NCBI GenBank assembly: GCA_031546815.1
Contig: JAVBJV010000018.1
Location: 83,803-147,802, forward strand
DNA: 64,000 bases
Source of the DNA: JAVBJV01 sp031546815
GTDB taxonomy: Bacteria > Pseudomonadota > Alphaproteobacteria > Acetobacterales > Acetobacteraceae
Reading direction: 5' to 3'
Under the pieces are notes generated by a model. It was given only the letters and a program-made list of their open reading frames with translations, did not search any database and had not been told where the DNA came from. Shown one piece after another: positions 17,702 through 26,335 of the stretch. The position numbers were made by a program, and so were the translations under genes. Position 1 is the first letter of the stretch. The number at the start of each line of letters is the position of its first letter.

Positions 17702-18025
17702 TCAGAACGGCAGTTTCAGCCCGGCCGGCAGCGACATGCCGCCCGTCACTTTCTGCATCTCGTCCGCCATCATCGCTTCGATCTTGCGCTTGGCATCGGC
17801 GTGGGCTGCGACCAGCAGGTCTTCCAGCATTTCCATCTCGGCCGGGTCGGCAAGCTTCGGGTCGATCTTCACGCGCTTCAGTTCGCCCTTGCCGGTCAGC
17901 GTGACGGCGACAAGACCAGCGCCCGAGCTGCCTTCAACTTCGGTCGCTTCCATCTTCGCCTGCATTTCCTGCATGCGGGCCTGCATCTGGCTGGCCTGCT
18001 TCATCAAGTTGCCAATGTTCTTCAT
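17702..18025 (-). CDS. ebfC: YbaB/EbfC family nucleoid-associated protein
   Basis: 107 residues, typical length, beginning MKNIGNLMKQASQMQARMQE with an N-terminal amphipathic helix, and containing the family pattern KRVKIDPKLADPAEMEMLED. These dimeric proteins bind DNA and are almost always encoded between dnaX and recR, as here. The start lies 3 bases after the dnaX stop codon. Confidence 0.95.
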   Translation of the reverse strand: MKNIGNLMKQASQMQARMQEMQAKMEATEVEGSSGAGLVAVTLTGKGELKRVKIDPKLADPAEMEMLEDLLVAAHADAKRKIEAMMADEMQKVTGGMSLPAGLKLPF

Positions 18026-18028
18026 AGG

Positions 18029-19864
18029 TCAGTCCTCTGGAAAATCTGAAAAATCCGCATCGAGTGGTGCGAATTCAAGGATGTTGCCGTCTTCATCGGC
18101 CATCGGCGGTTCGGGTTCGGCCAGCAGGCCGTAACGGTCCACGCGTTCGTCGTGCACCGCTTCAATCATCGCGCCGGGGACTGTCGACATGATGGCGCGC
18201 ACCAGCGGGTGGTCGGCCGCCAGATGCCGGCGCGCGGTCTCGGCCGCCTGTCCCTGTTCTGCCAGCGTTGCCTCGCCCGCGGCGTTGGACAGCGCAACTG
18301 TCCAGCGGGCGTTGGTGGCCTTCTGCAGGAACGCCGCAAGCTGCGCCGCCAGATCGCGCGGGGCGTCGGGCAGCGGGTTCAGTTCGATCACCGGCGGTGC
18401 AAAGCGCACCACGCGCACCGAGTGAAGCAGATGCGCATGCAGCATCGGCTCGCGCGCCGAGGCGACCAGCGCGACCACATCGCGATACGAGGCGATGCGC
18501 GGCGCGGTATCCGCCACCATGATCGGCCCGCCATTGACGACGGCGCGTGCGCCACCACCGCCCCCATTGGGCGAGATAGCGCCGCCCGTTCCGCCCGGAG
18601 CGGCACCTTCGGTCATGATGCGCTTGATCAGCTCGCCCGGCGGCGGTAGGTCGGCGGCGTGGCAGACGCGGATCAGCACCATGTCGGCAGCGGCGCGACG
18701 GTCGGGCGCAGTTTCCACCTCGGCACTGCCCTTCAGCAGCATCTGCCAGGCGCGGGCCAGCACGGGCACGGAAAGTTTTTCGGCCAGTTCCACCCCGCGT
18801 GTGCGTTCCAGCTCGGGCAGTGTGCGGTCGTCGCGCAGGGTCGGGATGGCGCGCAGGCGGTTGAGCGTGTGCGTCAGGCCCAATAGATCGCGGAGCACCA
18901 CACCGGGGTCGGCGCCGCGTTCGTACGTCGTGTCCAGAATGCCCAGCGCATCGGCAGTGCGACCCGCCATCATCGCCTCAAACAGGTCGAACAGCAGCGA
19001 CCGGTCGGCAAGGCCCAGCATGTCGGTGACCAGCGCATCGGTGATGCCGGTCTCGCCGCCCAGCGCGATGGCCTGATCCAGCAGCGACAGCCCGTCGCGC
19101 ACGGACCCATCGGCCGCGCGCGCAATGGCGGTCAGCGCGGGCTGGTCGATGGTGATGTTTTCCTGCTGCGCGATCTTGCCATAGTGCTCGGCCAGCAGGT
19201 CGAGCGGAATGCGCCGCAGGTCGAAGCGCTGGCACCGCGACAGCACGGTGACCGGCACCTTGCGCAGTTCGGTGGTGGCGAACACGAATTTCAGATAGGG
19301 CGGCGGTTCTTCCAGCGTCTTCAGCAGCGCGTTCCACGCTGCCGTGGACAGCATGTGACATTCGTCGAGGTAGAAGATCTTGTAGCGCCCCTGGATCGGC
19401 CGGAACCGGGCGAGGTCGCGCAATTCGCGCGCATCGTCGACGCCGTTATTGGACGCGGCGTCCATTTCCAGCACATCTGGATGACGGTCTTCCATGATGG
19501 TGCGGCAGTTGGGGCAGACGCCGCACGGATCGGGCGTTGGGCCGCCATTGCCGTCCGCGCCGGTGCAGTTCAGCGCGCGGGCGATGATGCGCGCCGTGGT
19601 GGTCTTGCCGATGCCGCGCACCCCGGTCAGCAGGAAGGCCTGGGCGATGCGGTTCTGCGCGAATCCGTTGCGCAGGGTGCGCACCATGGCGTCCTGACCG
19701 ATTAGGTCGTCGAACGTCGCCGGGCGATATTTGCGCGCCAGCACCCGGTAAGCCGCCGCCTGTTCCGTTGCCGGCGGCGGCGCTTCGGGCAGCCCGTCAT
19801 CCCCGCCGAACAGACTGGGGCCAGAGGGCGGAGGAGGGGGATCGTCTTCAAACAGACCGGACAT
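18029..19864 (-). CDS. dnaX: DNA polymerase III subunit gamma/tau
   Basis: 611 residues from ATG 19864. Walker A is GVRGIGKTTTARI, a zinc-binding segment CGVCPNC follows, Walker B is FYLDECHML and the SRC sensor is SRCQRFDLRR. It is the ATPase that loads the sliding clamp and couples the replicase halves. The C-terminal third holds a tau-like extension with a Gly-rich linker (about 410-425). I see no obvious slippery heptamer, so a shorter gamma form is not predicted here. Ten in-frame codons upstream of ATG 19864 begin at TTG and have no better ribosome-binding site. It lies just downstream of the SRP RNA. Confidence 0.96.
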   Translation of the reverse strand: MSGLFEDDPPPPPSGPSLFGGDDGLPEAPPPATEQAAAYRVLARKYRPATFDDLIGQDAMVRTLRNGFAQNRIAQAFLLTGVRGIGKTTTARIIARALNCTGADGNGGPTPDPCGVCPNCRTIMEDRHPDVLEMDAASNNGVDDARELRDLARFRPIQGRYKIFYLDECHMLSTAAWNALLKTLEEPPPYLKFVFATTELRKVPVTVLSRCQRFDLRRIPLDLLAEHYGKIAQQENITIDQPALTAIARAADGSVRDGLSLLDQAIALGGETGITDALVTDMLGLADRSLLFDLFEAMMAGRTADALGILDTTYERGADPGVVLRDLLGLTHTLNRLRAIPTLRDDRTLPELERTRGVELAEKLSVPVLARAWQMLLKGSAEVETAPDRRAAADMVLIRVCHAADLPPPGELIKRIMTEGAAPGGTGGAISPNGGGGGARAVVNGGPIMVADTAPRIASYRDVVALVASAREPMLHAHLLHSVRVVRFAPPVIELNPLPDAPRDLAAQLAAFLQKATNARWTVALSNAAGEATLAEQGQAAETARRHLAADHPLVRAIMSTVPGAMIEAVHDERVDRYGLLAEPEPPMADEDGNILEFAPLDADFSDFPED

Positions 19865-19920
19865 GACGTGTTGGTGCCGTGCTGTGGCCGACAATGCAAG
19901 AGGGAATAAGGGGATTGAAG

Positions 19921-20019
19921 GTGGGAGCCCGAATTGTGACCCGCGCGCGATTCGTTACGGCTGCTTCCTTCCGGACCTGACCGGGTTGGCGAGGCGCACG
20001 TCCACGACCGGACTCCCGC
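19921..20019 (-). ncRNA. ffs: 4.5S / small signal recognition particle RNA
   Basis: On the minus strand the region contains the SRP domain IV core GGTCAGGTCCGGAAGGAAGC followed by AGCC, nearly invariant in bacterial SRP RNA. Its ends pair: GGGAGTCC (20017-20010) with GGGCTCCC (19930-19923), giving the expected long hairpin of about 100 nt. The RNA binds Ffh and directs cotranslational targeting to the membrane. Its place between nudC and dnaX is usual in alphaproteobacteria. The exact ends are estimated from the pairing. Confidence 0.95.
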
Positions 20020-20123
20020 GCGACATATCGCGCTTTGCCGGTGGAAGGGCAAGGGGAAAGCAGGTTGCCGCCGCACAAATCGCATGCGAGTCTTCCTGCT
20101 CCATTTTGTGAACCGGTTACCGC

Positions 20124-21104
20124 ATGCTGATTCTTGCCCGCCGCCCCAATACCTATACCGGCAGCCCGCTCGACCGGGCGGCTGAACGGCGCATCGATGC
20201 CGACTGGATCAACGCGCGGCTGGCCGACCCCGCCAGCCTGTTCGTGCCGGTCTGGCGGTCGCAGTCGCTGCTGAGGACCGTTGATGCCGGTCTCAGCAAC
20301 GACCCGAACACTGCGGCTTTCTGGCAATCACAGCCGAAAACCGGCGGTGCCCCCGAAGCGGTGTTTCTGGATGGCGCCGCTGCGGCCAGCCTTCGGATGC
20401 AGGGCGGGCCGTGGGCGTTTCTGGGGCTGATGCAGGGGCGGGCGGTGTTCGCGGTGGATCTGTCGGCAGCGGAGGATCCTCTGCCGTTGCTGCCCTCGGG
20501 GCTTGGGGCGTTTGCCGATCTGCGCTCGGTGGCGGGGATGCTGCCCGAGGGTGATGCCAGCGTGCTGGCGCATGCACGCGGGCTGCTGCACTGGCGATCG
20601 CGCGCGCGTTTCTGCGGTGTGTGCGGCGGGCAGTGCAGCCCGACCCAGGCCGGGCACGCGATGACGTGCGATGTGTGCCACGGCACGCAGTTCCCGCGCA
20701 CCGATCCGGCCGTCATCATGCTGGTGACGCATGGCGACACGGTTCTGCTGGGCCATTCCGTGCGCTTCCCGAACGCGGCGATGTATTCGACTCTGGCGGG
20801 GTTTCTGGAACCCGGCGAAAGCCTGGAAGAAGCCGTGGCGCGCGAGGTGAAGGAGGAATCGGGGGTCGAGGTGTCCAACGTGCAGTATCATTCGTCGCAG
20901 CCCTGGCCGTTCCCGGCGTCGATCATGCTGGGGTTCTATGCCAGGGCGGAAACAACGGCGATCCGTATTGACCCGACAGAACTGAAAGATGCACGGTGGT
21001 TCTCGCGCGAAGAACTCCGCAACCCCGAGGCGCACGGGTTCCGACTGCCGCGTCCCGATTCCATTGCGCGGCGACTCATTGAAGACTGGATGGCAACAGA
21101 ATAA
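20124..21104 (+). CDS. nudC: NAD(+) diphosphatase NudC
   Basis: 326 residues. It has an N-terminal NUDIX-like domain, the zinc ribbon CGVCGGQCSP...MTCDVCHG (about 168-195), the Nudix box GFLEPGESLEEAVAREVKEE (about 230-249) followed by SGVEV, and the NADH-pyrophosphatase motif SQPWPFPAS (about 258). NudC hydrolyses NAD(H) and removes NAD caps from RNA. Its TAA overlaps the ATG of the next small gene by one base. No clear Shine-Dalgarno precedes ATG 20124. Confidence 0.95.
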   Translation: MLILARRPNTYTGSPLDRAAERRIDADWINARLADPASLFVPVWRSQSLLRTVDAGLSNDPNTAAFWQSQPKTGGAPEAVFLDGAAAASLRMQGGPWAFLGLMQGRAVFAVDLSAAEDPLPLLPSGLGAFADLRSVAGMLPEGDASVLAHARGLLHWRSRARFCGVCGGQCSPTQAGHAMTCDVCHGTQFPRTDPAVIMLVTHGDTVLLGHSVRFPNAAMYSTLAGFLEPGESLEEAVAREVKEESGVEVSNVQYHSSQPWPFPASIMLGFYARAETTAIRIDPTELKDARWFSREELRNPEAHGFRLPRPDSIARRLIEDWMATE

Positions 21105-21388
21105 TGCAGAAATTTGTTTTAGCCTTGGCGATGCTTTCACCGTTGGCACTGACCGCTTGCGGCGGTGGCACGCCTGTATCTGCGGAAGATGCCGCGACGG
21201 CGGCCTGCCGCGCGCAGGTGAACGACGATCCCGCCGTTCAGGAAGCGCGGATCAAGCTGGATACCGGCATGGGACAGCTGGCGACCGAGCGGCGTAATCT
21301 GTCGATCGCAGAAGACAACGCCATGCAGAAATGCCTGACCGAACACGGCGTACGTTTCCGTGGCGGGGTGGAGCGCGAACGGCGGTGA
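21104..21388 (+). CDS. Small predicted lipoprotein of unknown function
   Basis: 94 residues. A signal peptide ends in the lipobox LTAC (residues 16-19), giving a lipidated Cys followed by GGGTP. The mature part is a short charged helix region with two further cysteines (CRAQVND, KCLTEHG) that could form a disulfide in the periplasm. I do not recognise a family. The start overlaps the nudC stop and the stop overlaps the GTG of the DUF3553 gene (GTGA), so the three genes look translationally coupled. Confidence 0.72.
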   Translation: MQKFVLALAMLSPLALTACGGGTPVSAEDAATAACRAQVNDDPAVQEARIKLDTGMGQLATERRNLSIAEDNAMQKCLTEHGVRFRGGVERERR

Positions 21389-21564
21389 ACGCGCCTGCCT
21401 TCTGGCTGGAACCGGGGATGTTCGTGCGTCATCCGGACCGGCCGGAATGGGGGATCGGTCAGATCCAGTCGGTTATCGGCCCGCGTGTAACGGTGAATTT
21501 CGAACACGCGGGCAAGATCCTGATCAACGTTGCCGTGCAGCCACTTGTTGCAGCCGACGATTAA
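21385..21564 (+). CDS. DUF3553 family small protein
   Basis: 59 residues starting at GTG 21385. The body FWLEPGMFVRHPDRPEWGIG and VTVNFEHAGKILIN resembles DUF3553, a small Tudor-like beta domain also seen at the end of some UvrD/PcrA helicases, where it contacts RNA polymerase. Here it stands alone. Its GTG overlaps the preceding TGA. Its stop shares a TTAA with the stop of the converging gene (21561-21564). Confidence 0.75.
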   Translation: MNAPAFWLEPGMFVRHPDRPEWGIGQIQSVIGPRVTVNFEHAGKILINVAVQPLVAADD

Positions 21565-22211
21565 GTCTGCGGCTGGTTGAGGTTCTCTTCCTGAACCGGC
21601 GCGGGCGATGCGGGCGCATTGGCGTCGGCATCGGCCTGCAGCCAGTCGCGCAGGCTGCGGCGCACCTGGTATTCCAGCTCAACATTCATATCGTTCATCA
21701 TCTGCCGCACGATCGCGTCGATAGCGTTGCGTTCGTTCGTGCCGGTGGGTGCGGGCGTGGTGCTCTGTGCGCGCGTGACCTGCGCCGTGGCAAACCCGGT
21801 GCGCAACCCATCGCCCGAGCGCACATCGATGCGGACCGACAGCGTGCCGTTGTATTTCACACCTGCCGATTCAAACAGCCCGTCGCTGCCCGTGCGCTGC
21901 GCAATGATCGAGGCATTCTTGATGGTGACGGTGGCGGTGCCATCGTTGGTGCCGGGCAGCAGGCGATCCTGCGTCATGCGATGCAGGGCGGCCAGCGGCG
22001 TCGTGGTGGCCAGATGATCGACATTCGGCGCGGCGTTCGGGGCGTTCCATTCATCGACGACATTGACGCTGCCGACGGCAAGGCGCAGCGGCGTCAGATA
22101 CTCGAACGTCATCGGGCGTGTGTCGACGAACGGGGTCTCGCTACCACCGCAGGCGGCCAGAGGCAGCAGAGTCGTTGTGAACAGGAATGAGCGTCGTGTG
22201 GCTGATGTCAT
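21561..22211 (-). CDS. Predicted lipoprotein of unknown function
   Basis: 216 residues from ATG 22211 (MTSATRRSFLF). The leader has a twin-arginine start and the lipobox LAAC, so a lipidated envelope protein is predicted. The mature part has RPMTFEYLTPLRLAVGSVNV near its start and NERNAIDAIVRQMMNDMNVE, and ends in an Ala/Pro/Asn-rich tail. I recognise no named family, although the layout recalls conserved Rhodospirillales lipoproteins. The longer frame to 22301 runs into hslO and is rejected. It starts 11 bases after the hslO stop and is probably cotranscribed. Confidence 0.8.
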   Translation of the reverse strand: MTSATRRSFLFTTTLLPLAACGGSETPFVDTRPMTFEYLTPLRLAVGSVNVVDEWNAPNAAPNVDHLATTTPLAALHRMTQDRLLPGTNDGTATVTIKNASIIAQRTGSDGLFESAGVKYNGTLSVRIDVRSGDGLRTGFATAQVTRAQSTTPAPTGTNERNAIDAIVRQMMNDMNVELEYQVRRSLRDWLQADADANAPASPAPVQEENLNQPQT

Positions 22212-22222
22212 GACGGGCAACT

Positions 22223-23191
22223 TCAATCGTGATGCTGATGGGATTTTTGACTGTGAACGTTGGCGCGTGGAAATGGGAAATCGATGTTGCAGAATTCGCA
22301 CCGCATCTGAATGGTGCCATCGATCGCCATGTGGTCAAGGTCGTCTTCGGAAAAACCTTCCAATACGGTGGCAAGCCGCGCGCGCGAACAGCGGCAGCCA
22401 TAGGACAGCGGGCGTGATGCGTCCGCCTTGACGCCTTCCTCGTGGAACAGCCGATACAGCAACTGTTCCGGGGGCAGTGCGTCGTCCAGCAATTCGGCGT
22501 CGGTCAGTGTGCCTGCCAGTGCCAGCGCGGTGCGCCAGGCATCGTCGCGGGCGTCGCGGTCCAGTTCTTCACCGATGCCACCTTCGCCTGCCACCTGCTG
22601 CAGCACCAGCGCACCGGCGCGCCAGCCAGCCGGCGTTTCCGCGCAGACCAGTTTCACCGCGCAGCGCAGCTGTTCGCTGGATTCGAAATAATGCAGCGCC
22701 ATGTCGGCAAGGTTTGAACCCTCGATCCCGACAACGCCCTGATAGCGTTCCATGTCGGCGCCCTGATCGACGGTGAACGCCATATATCCGGCGCCCAGCA
22801 GACGCTGGGTGCTGGCATTCGGGTGTTTGGCCAGCAGGGCGGCTAGCTTTTCCGTATCGGCCTGCGCATAACCGCGCAGCGATCCATCGTCGGTGCAGTC
22901 GGCCAGCAGCATGTTGATGGGGCCATCGCCCTTGGCCTGCAGGCTGAACGTGCCATGGAATTTCATGGTGGACGCCAGCGCCGCCGTCAGGGCCAGCGCC
23001 TCTCCGGCCAGACGGGTGACGACGGGGTGGGCATGATGTCGTGCCAGCAGATCATGGGCCAGTTGCCCCAGCCGCACCAGCCGCCCGCGTACGGGGCTGC
23101 GTTGCAGGTAGAAGGGGGTAACGCCATGCGAGACGACAGTCTGCGGCACGTTCGGGCGATCGGTATCGGTGGGTGCAGAGGATTCGGCCAT
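22223..23191 (-). CDS. hslO: Redox-regulated chaperone Hsp33
   Basis: 322 residues from ATG 23191 (MAESSAPTD). The N-terminal domain has VRGRLVRLGQLAHDLLARHH and LAGEALALTAALASTMKFHG; the C-terminal redox switch is CRC (within LSYGCRCSRARL) and CEFC, the CXC/CXXC zinc-binding cysteines that oxidise to activate the holdase. It protects unfolding proteins during oxidative heat stress. The tail after CEFC is unusually His/Ser-rich (SQKSHQHHD). The frame upstream of 23191 to 23278 lacks support. Confidence 0.95.
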   Translation of the reverse strand: MAESSAPTDTDRPNVPQTVVSHGVTPFYLQRSPVRGRLVRLGQLAHDLLARHHAHPVVTRLAGEALALTAALASTMKFHGTFSLQAKGDGPINMLLADCTDDGSLRGYAQADTEKLAALLAKHPNASTQRLLGAGYMAFTVDQGADMERYQGVVGIEGSNLADMALHYFESSEQLRCAVKLVCAETPAGWRAGALVLQQVAGEGGIGEELDRDARDDAWRTALALAGTLTDAELLDDALPPEQLLYRLFHEEGVKADASRPLSYGCRCSRARLATVLEGFSEDDLDHMAIDGTIQMRCEFCNIDFPFPRANVHSQKSHQHHD

Positions 23192-23238
23192 GCACCCAAC
23201 ATAATGTGGGAAAGGTCGTACCGCCAGCGGCTGGCTGG

Positions 23239-23377
23239 GCCCGATTGAATTCAACTCATACCGGCCTGCAAACGGCACTGCTCAGCGCTTCCGGTGCTCA
23301 CGGACCCAAAAGTCCGCAGCGCGCCGGGTCTCGATCAGCACCGTTTTCGGCTCGGTCTGAACTGAATTCAACCGGGC
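23239..23377. repeat. Intergenic palindromic element with EcoRI-like ends
   Basis: The outer arms GCCCGATTGAATTCAACTC (23239-23257) and GAACTGAATTCAACCGGGC (23359-23377) are inverted copies matching at 16 of 19 positions. Inside is a nested hairpin, CGGAC-CCAAAA-GTCCG, flanked by GCGCT and AGCGC. It fills the gap between argF and hslO. The layered symmetry looks like a dispersed intergenic repeat rather than a simple terminator, but I see no second full copy in this window. Confidence 0.5.
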
Positions 23378-23407
23378 TCAATACTCTTCAGTCGCTGGCG
23401 GAGGCCC

Positions 23408-24352
23408 CTATTTCGCGTTGAGCAGCGCCCAGAGCAACACGCCTTTCTGGGCATGCAGGCGGTTCTCGGCTTCGTCGAACACCACGGATTGCGGTCCGTC
23501 GATCACTTCGGCGGTGACTTCCTCGCCGCGGTGCGCGGGCAGGCAGTGCATGAAGATCGCGTCCGGTGCGGCCTTGGCCATCAGGCGGGCGTTTACCTGA
23601 AACGGCGCCAGCATGTTGTGGCGGCTCTCAGCCGGGTCGTCCGACATGCTGACCCAGGCATCGGTCACCACACAGCGCGCATCGGCGATGGCCGCCATCG
23701 GGTCGTGCGAGGTCTCGATCTTCGCACCCTGTGCGCGTGCCCAGGCAACCACCTGTTCCGAGGGTTCCAGCTCCGGCGGCGTGGCCAGACGCAGGGTGAA
23801 GTTGAACCGCGCCGCTGCCTCGATCCACGATGCGGCGACGTTGTTGCCGTCGCCCAGCCAGGCCACGGTCTGCCCGGCGATGTTGCCGCGATGTTCCTCG
23901 AACGTCAGCAGATCCGCCATCACCTGACACGGGTGAGACGCCTCGGTCAGCCCGTTGATAACGGGGACGGTCGCCGCCGCCGCCAGATCGTGCAGTTTGT
24001 GCACCCGGTCGGTGCGGATCATGATCGCGTCGACGTAGCGCGACAGGACTTTCGCCGTGTCCTCGATCGTCTCGCCGCGGCCGATCTGCATGTCGCGGGT
24101 GGAGAGCACAATGGCGTCGCCGCCCAGGCTCTTGATCGCCACTTCAAACGAGACGCGGGTGCGGGTGGATGGTTTCTCGAAGATCAGCGCCAAGGTCTTT
24201 CCCGCCAGCGGCCGGTCGGCGAAACCGCCGTTCTTGGCCTTGGCGGAGAAGTCCAGAATTGTGCGCAGCGTGGCTGCGTCGTGGTTCTGAAGGTCCAGAA
24301 AATGCCGCGGTGCGGGGGTTGTCCCCCGCACTGGATTCAGTGTCGTTGTCAT
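23408..24352 (-). CDS. argF: Ornithine carbamoyltransferase
   Basis: 314 residues from ATG 24352. The carbamoyl-phosphate site is FEKPSTRTRVSFE, with LTEASHPCQVMADL, the SMG-like loop as DAWVSMSDD, and the ornithine-site HCLPAHRGEEVT. It makes citrulline from ornithine and carbamoyl phosphate. It begins 2 bases after argD's stop, so argD-argF form an operon. A longer frame extending into argD is a shadow. Confidence 0.97.
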   Translation of the reverse strand: MTTTLNPVRGTTPAPRHFLDLQNHDAATLRTILDFSAKAKNGGFADRPLAGKTLALIFEKPSTRTRVSFEVAIKSLGGDAIVLSTRDMQIGRGETIEDTAKVLSRYVDAIMIRTDRVHKLHDLAAAATVPVINGLTEASHPCQVMADLLTFEEHRGNIAGQTVAWLGDGNNVAASWIEAAARFNFTLRLATPPELEPSEQVVAWARAQGAKIETSHDPMAAIADARCVVTDAWVSMSDDPAESRHNMLAPFQVNARLMAKAAPDAIFMHCLPAHRGEEVTAEVIDGPQSVVFDEAENRLHAQKGVLLWALLNAK

Positions 24353-24354
24353 GA

Positions 24355-25557
24355 TTACTTCGCGGCGTCCTTGGACTTGCTGGGTGTGCAGCGCAGGGCG
24401 GCACGATCCAGCAGTGTCAGGGCCTCGTCCACATCGGCTTCGGTGATGATCAGCGGCGGTGCGACACGCAGAACGTTCTGCCCGGCAGCCACCGTCAGCA
24501 GGCCTTCCGCCAGCGCGGCGGCCTGCATGTCTCCATTGGTAATCTCGGGGCGCAGCTTCAGACCGATCAGCAGCCCGGCCCCGCGCACGTCTTCGACCAC
24601 GCTCTGGTGGCGCTGTGCCAGGGCCTGCATGCCTGTCCACAGATGCCGCGCCACGCGGTCCACCCCGTCGAGGAAGCCCGGCGCAAGGACGATGTCCAGC
24701 ACCGCATTCCCCGCCGCGCAGGCCAGCGGACTGCCACCATATGTTGTGCCGTGCGTGCCCGGGACCAGATACTTCGCCACATGTTCCTTGGCGAGCACGG
24801 CCCCCAGCGGGAAGCCGCCACCGATCCCCTTGGCGGCCGACATCACGTCGGGTTCGATTCCCGCCCACTGATGCGCCCACAGCTTACCCGATCGGCCCAT
24901 GCCGGTCTGCACTTCGTCGAGCGCCAGCAGGATGCCGAATTCGTCGCACACGGCGCGCAGTTCCTTAAGGAAGCGCAGATCCGCCGGACGCACGCCGCCT
25001 TCACCCTGAATCGGTTCAATGAAGATCCCGGCGGTCTGCGGGCCGATGGCGTTGCGCACCGCGTTCATGTTGCCGAACGGCACATGGTCGAACCCGTCCA
25101 CCGGCGGGCCGAAGCCTTCCAGATATTTCTGATTCCCGGTGGCCGAGATCATCGCCAGCGTGCGGCCGTGAAACGCGCCTTCGAATGTGATGGTGCGATA
25201 GCGTTCGGGATGGCCGTTCTCGGCGTGGTATTTGCGCACGGCCTTGATCATGCCTTCGTTCGCTTCCGCGCCCGAATTGCAGAAAAACACCGAATCCGCG
25301 AACGACGCCGCCACATGCCGCGCCGCCAGCTGTTCCGCCTGCGGGACGCGGTAAAGGTTCGAGGTATGCATGACCTTCGCCACCTGATCGGCGATGGTCT
25401 TCACCAGATGCGGATGCGCATGCCCGACCGAGCTTGTGGCAATGCCCGACCCGAAATCGAGGAATCGTCGCCCGTCCGTGCTCCACAGCCGGGCGCCTTC
25501 GCCCCGCTCGAAAGCGAGGTCGGCACGGTTGTAGGTGGGCATCAAGGCGGGAATCAC
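24355..25557 (-). CDS. argD: Acetylornithine/succinyldiaminopimelate aminotransferase
   Basis: 400 residues from GTG 25557, chosen because GGAGCAGGA lies about 6-14 bases upstream while ATG 25542 has none. Class III aminotransferase motifs: FLDFGSGIATSSVGHAHP, FFCNSGAEANEGMIKAVRK, FHGRTLAMISATGN, LALDEVQTGMGRSGKLWAHQ and the PLP lysine in SAAKGIGGGFPLGAVLA. ArgD provides N-acetylornithine in arginine synthesis and often also succinyl-diaminopimelate. It is followed after 2 bases by argF. Confidence 0.96.
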   Translation of the reverse strand: MIPALMPTYNRADLAFERGEGARLWSTDGRRFLDFGSGIATSSVGHAHPHLVKTIADQVAKVMHTSNLYRVPQAEQLAARHVAASFADSVFFCNSGAEANEGMIKAVRKYHAENGHPERYRTITFEGAFHGRTLAMISATGNQKYLEGFGPPVDGFDHVPFGNMNAVRNAIGPQTAGIFIEPIQGEGGVRPADLRFLKELRAVCDEFGILLALDEVQTGMGRSGKLWAHQWAGIEPDVMSAAKGIGGGFPLGAVLAKEHVAKYLVPGTHGTTYGGSPLACAAGNAVLDIVLAPGFLDGVDRVARHLWTGMQALAQRHQSVVEDVRGAGLLIGLKLRPEITNGDMQAAALAEGLLTVAAGQNVLRVAPPLIITEADVDEALTLLDRAALRCTPSKSKDAAK

Positions 25558-25699
25558 GATTTGTCCTGCTCCATCAGTAAATGGCCGGAATGGCCGGAAA
25601 CCCCCAGCTTGCGGGGAAATTTGCGGCGCGTCAACGCAGATTGGCGGTTTTTGGGTCTCTGGGTTGGCAAAGCCGCGCGGCGCGTGGCAGATGGAGCCT

Positions 25700-26281
25700 A
25701 TGCGCGCCCGTCGTCCCGCCGGATCTGCCCCGACTGAAGCCAGGCTGCACGAAGCGGCGCTGGCGCATCTCGCGCGGTTTTCCGCCACCGAGGCCGGGTT
25801 GGTGCGCGTGCTGGACCGGCGCATCGCCCGCTGGGCACGCGCCGCGCTGGACGAAGGGGCCGAGGCCGAAACAGTGGAAGCGGCAACGCGTGTCGCGCAG
25901 GCGGTATCGCGTGTGGTTGCGGCCCGGCTGGTCTCGGCCGGGGCGATCAACGATACCGCCTTTGCCGAGGCACGGGCACGGCGTCTGGTGCGCGGTGGGC
26001 GTTCACGCCGCGCGATTGCCGCGCATCTGGCGCAAAAGGGTGTGGATGCCGCCACCGTGCAGGCGGCGCTGCCCGAGGACGAACTGCTCGCCGCGCTGGC
26101 CTTTGTGCGCCGGCGGCGGATGGGCGCGTTCCGGGCCGAGGCCGAGATCGACCCCGACCGGCGGCTGCGCGAATTTGCCGCGCTGGCCCGTGGCGGGTTC
26201 TCGCGCGAGATTGCCGGGCGGGCGCTGGGCATGCCGCGCGAGGAAGCCGAGGACCGATTATTTGCCGCCCGGTCCGGTTGA
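25700..26281 (+). CDS. RecX family regulatory protein
   Basis: 193 residues, helical and Ala/Arg-rich, with RecX-type three-helix repeats: LARFSATEAGLVRVLDRRI, LVSAGAINDTAFAEARARRL and GRSRRAIAAHLAQKGVDAA. RecX modulates RecA filament growth. No recA is adjacent. I chose ATG 25700; GGAG is only three bases upstream, so ATG 25691 is an alternative. The frame extending back to 25535 overlaps argD antisense and is not supported. It is divergent from argD. Confidence 0.82.
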   Translation: MRARRPAGSAPTEARLHEAALAHLARFSATEAGLVRVLDRRIARWARAALDEGAEAETVEAATRVAQAVSRVVAARLVSAGAINDTAFAEARARRLVRGGRSRRAIAAHLAQKGVDAATVQAALPEDELLAALAFVRRRRMGAFRAEAEIDPDRRLREFAALARGGFSREIAGRALGMPREEAEDRLFAARSG

Positions 26282-26335
26282 TATTGCATCCATGATATTT
26301 CGTATGTGGATTTTCTGTGCGATGGATCGTCCATC

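Noticed and set aside
23239..23377. Insertion-sequence remnant
   Set aside because: The inverted arms could be terminal repeats, but the 100-base interior encodes nothing and no target duplication is visible; recorded as a palindromic element instead.
25535..25699. N-terminal extension of the RecX-like protein
   Set aside because: It overlaps argD antisense and the RecX similarity begins only near 25700.
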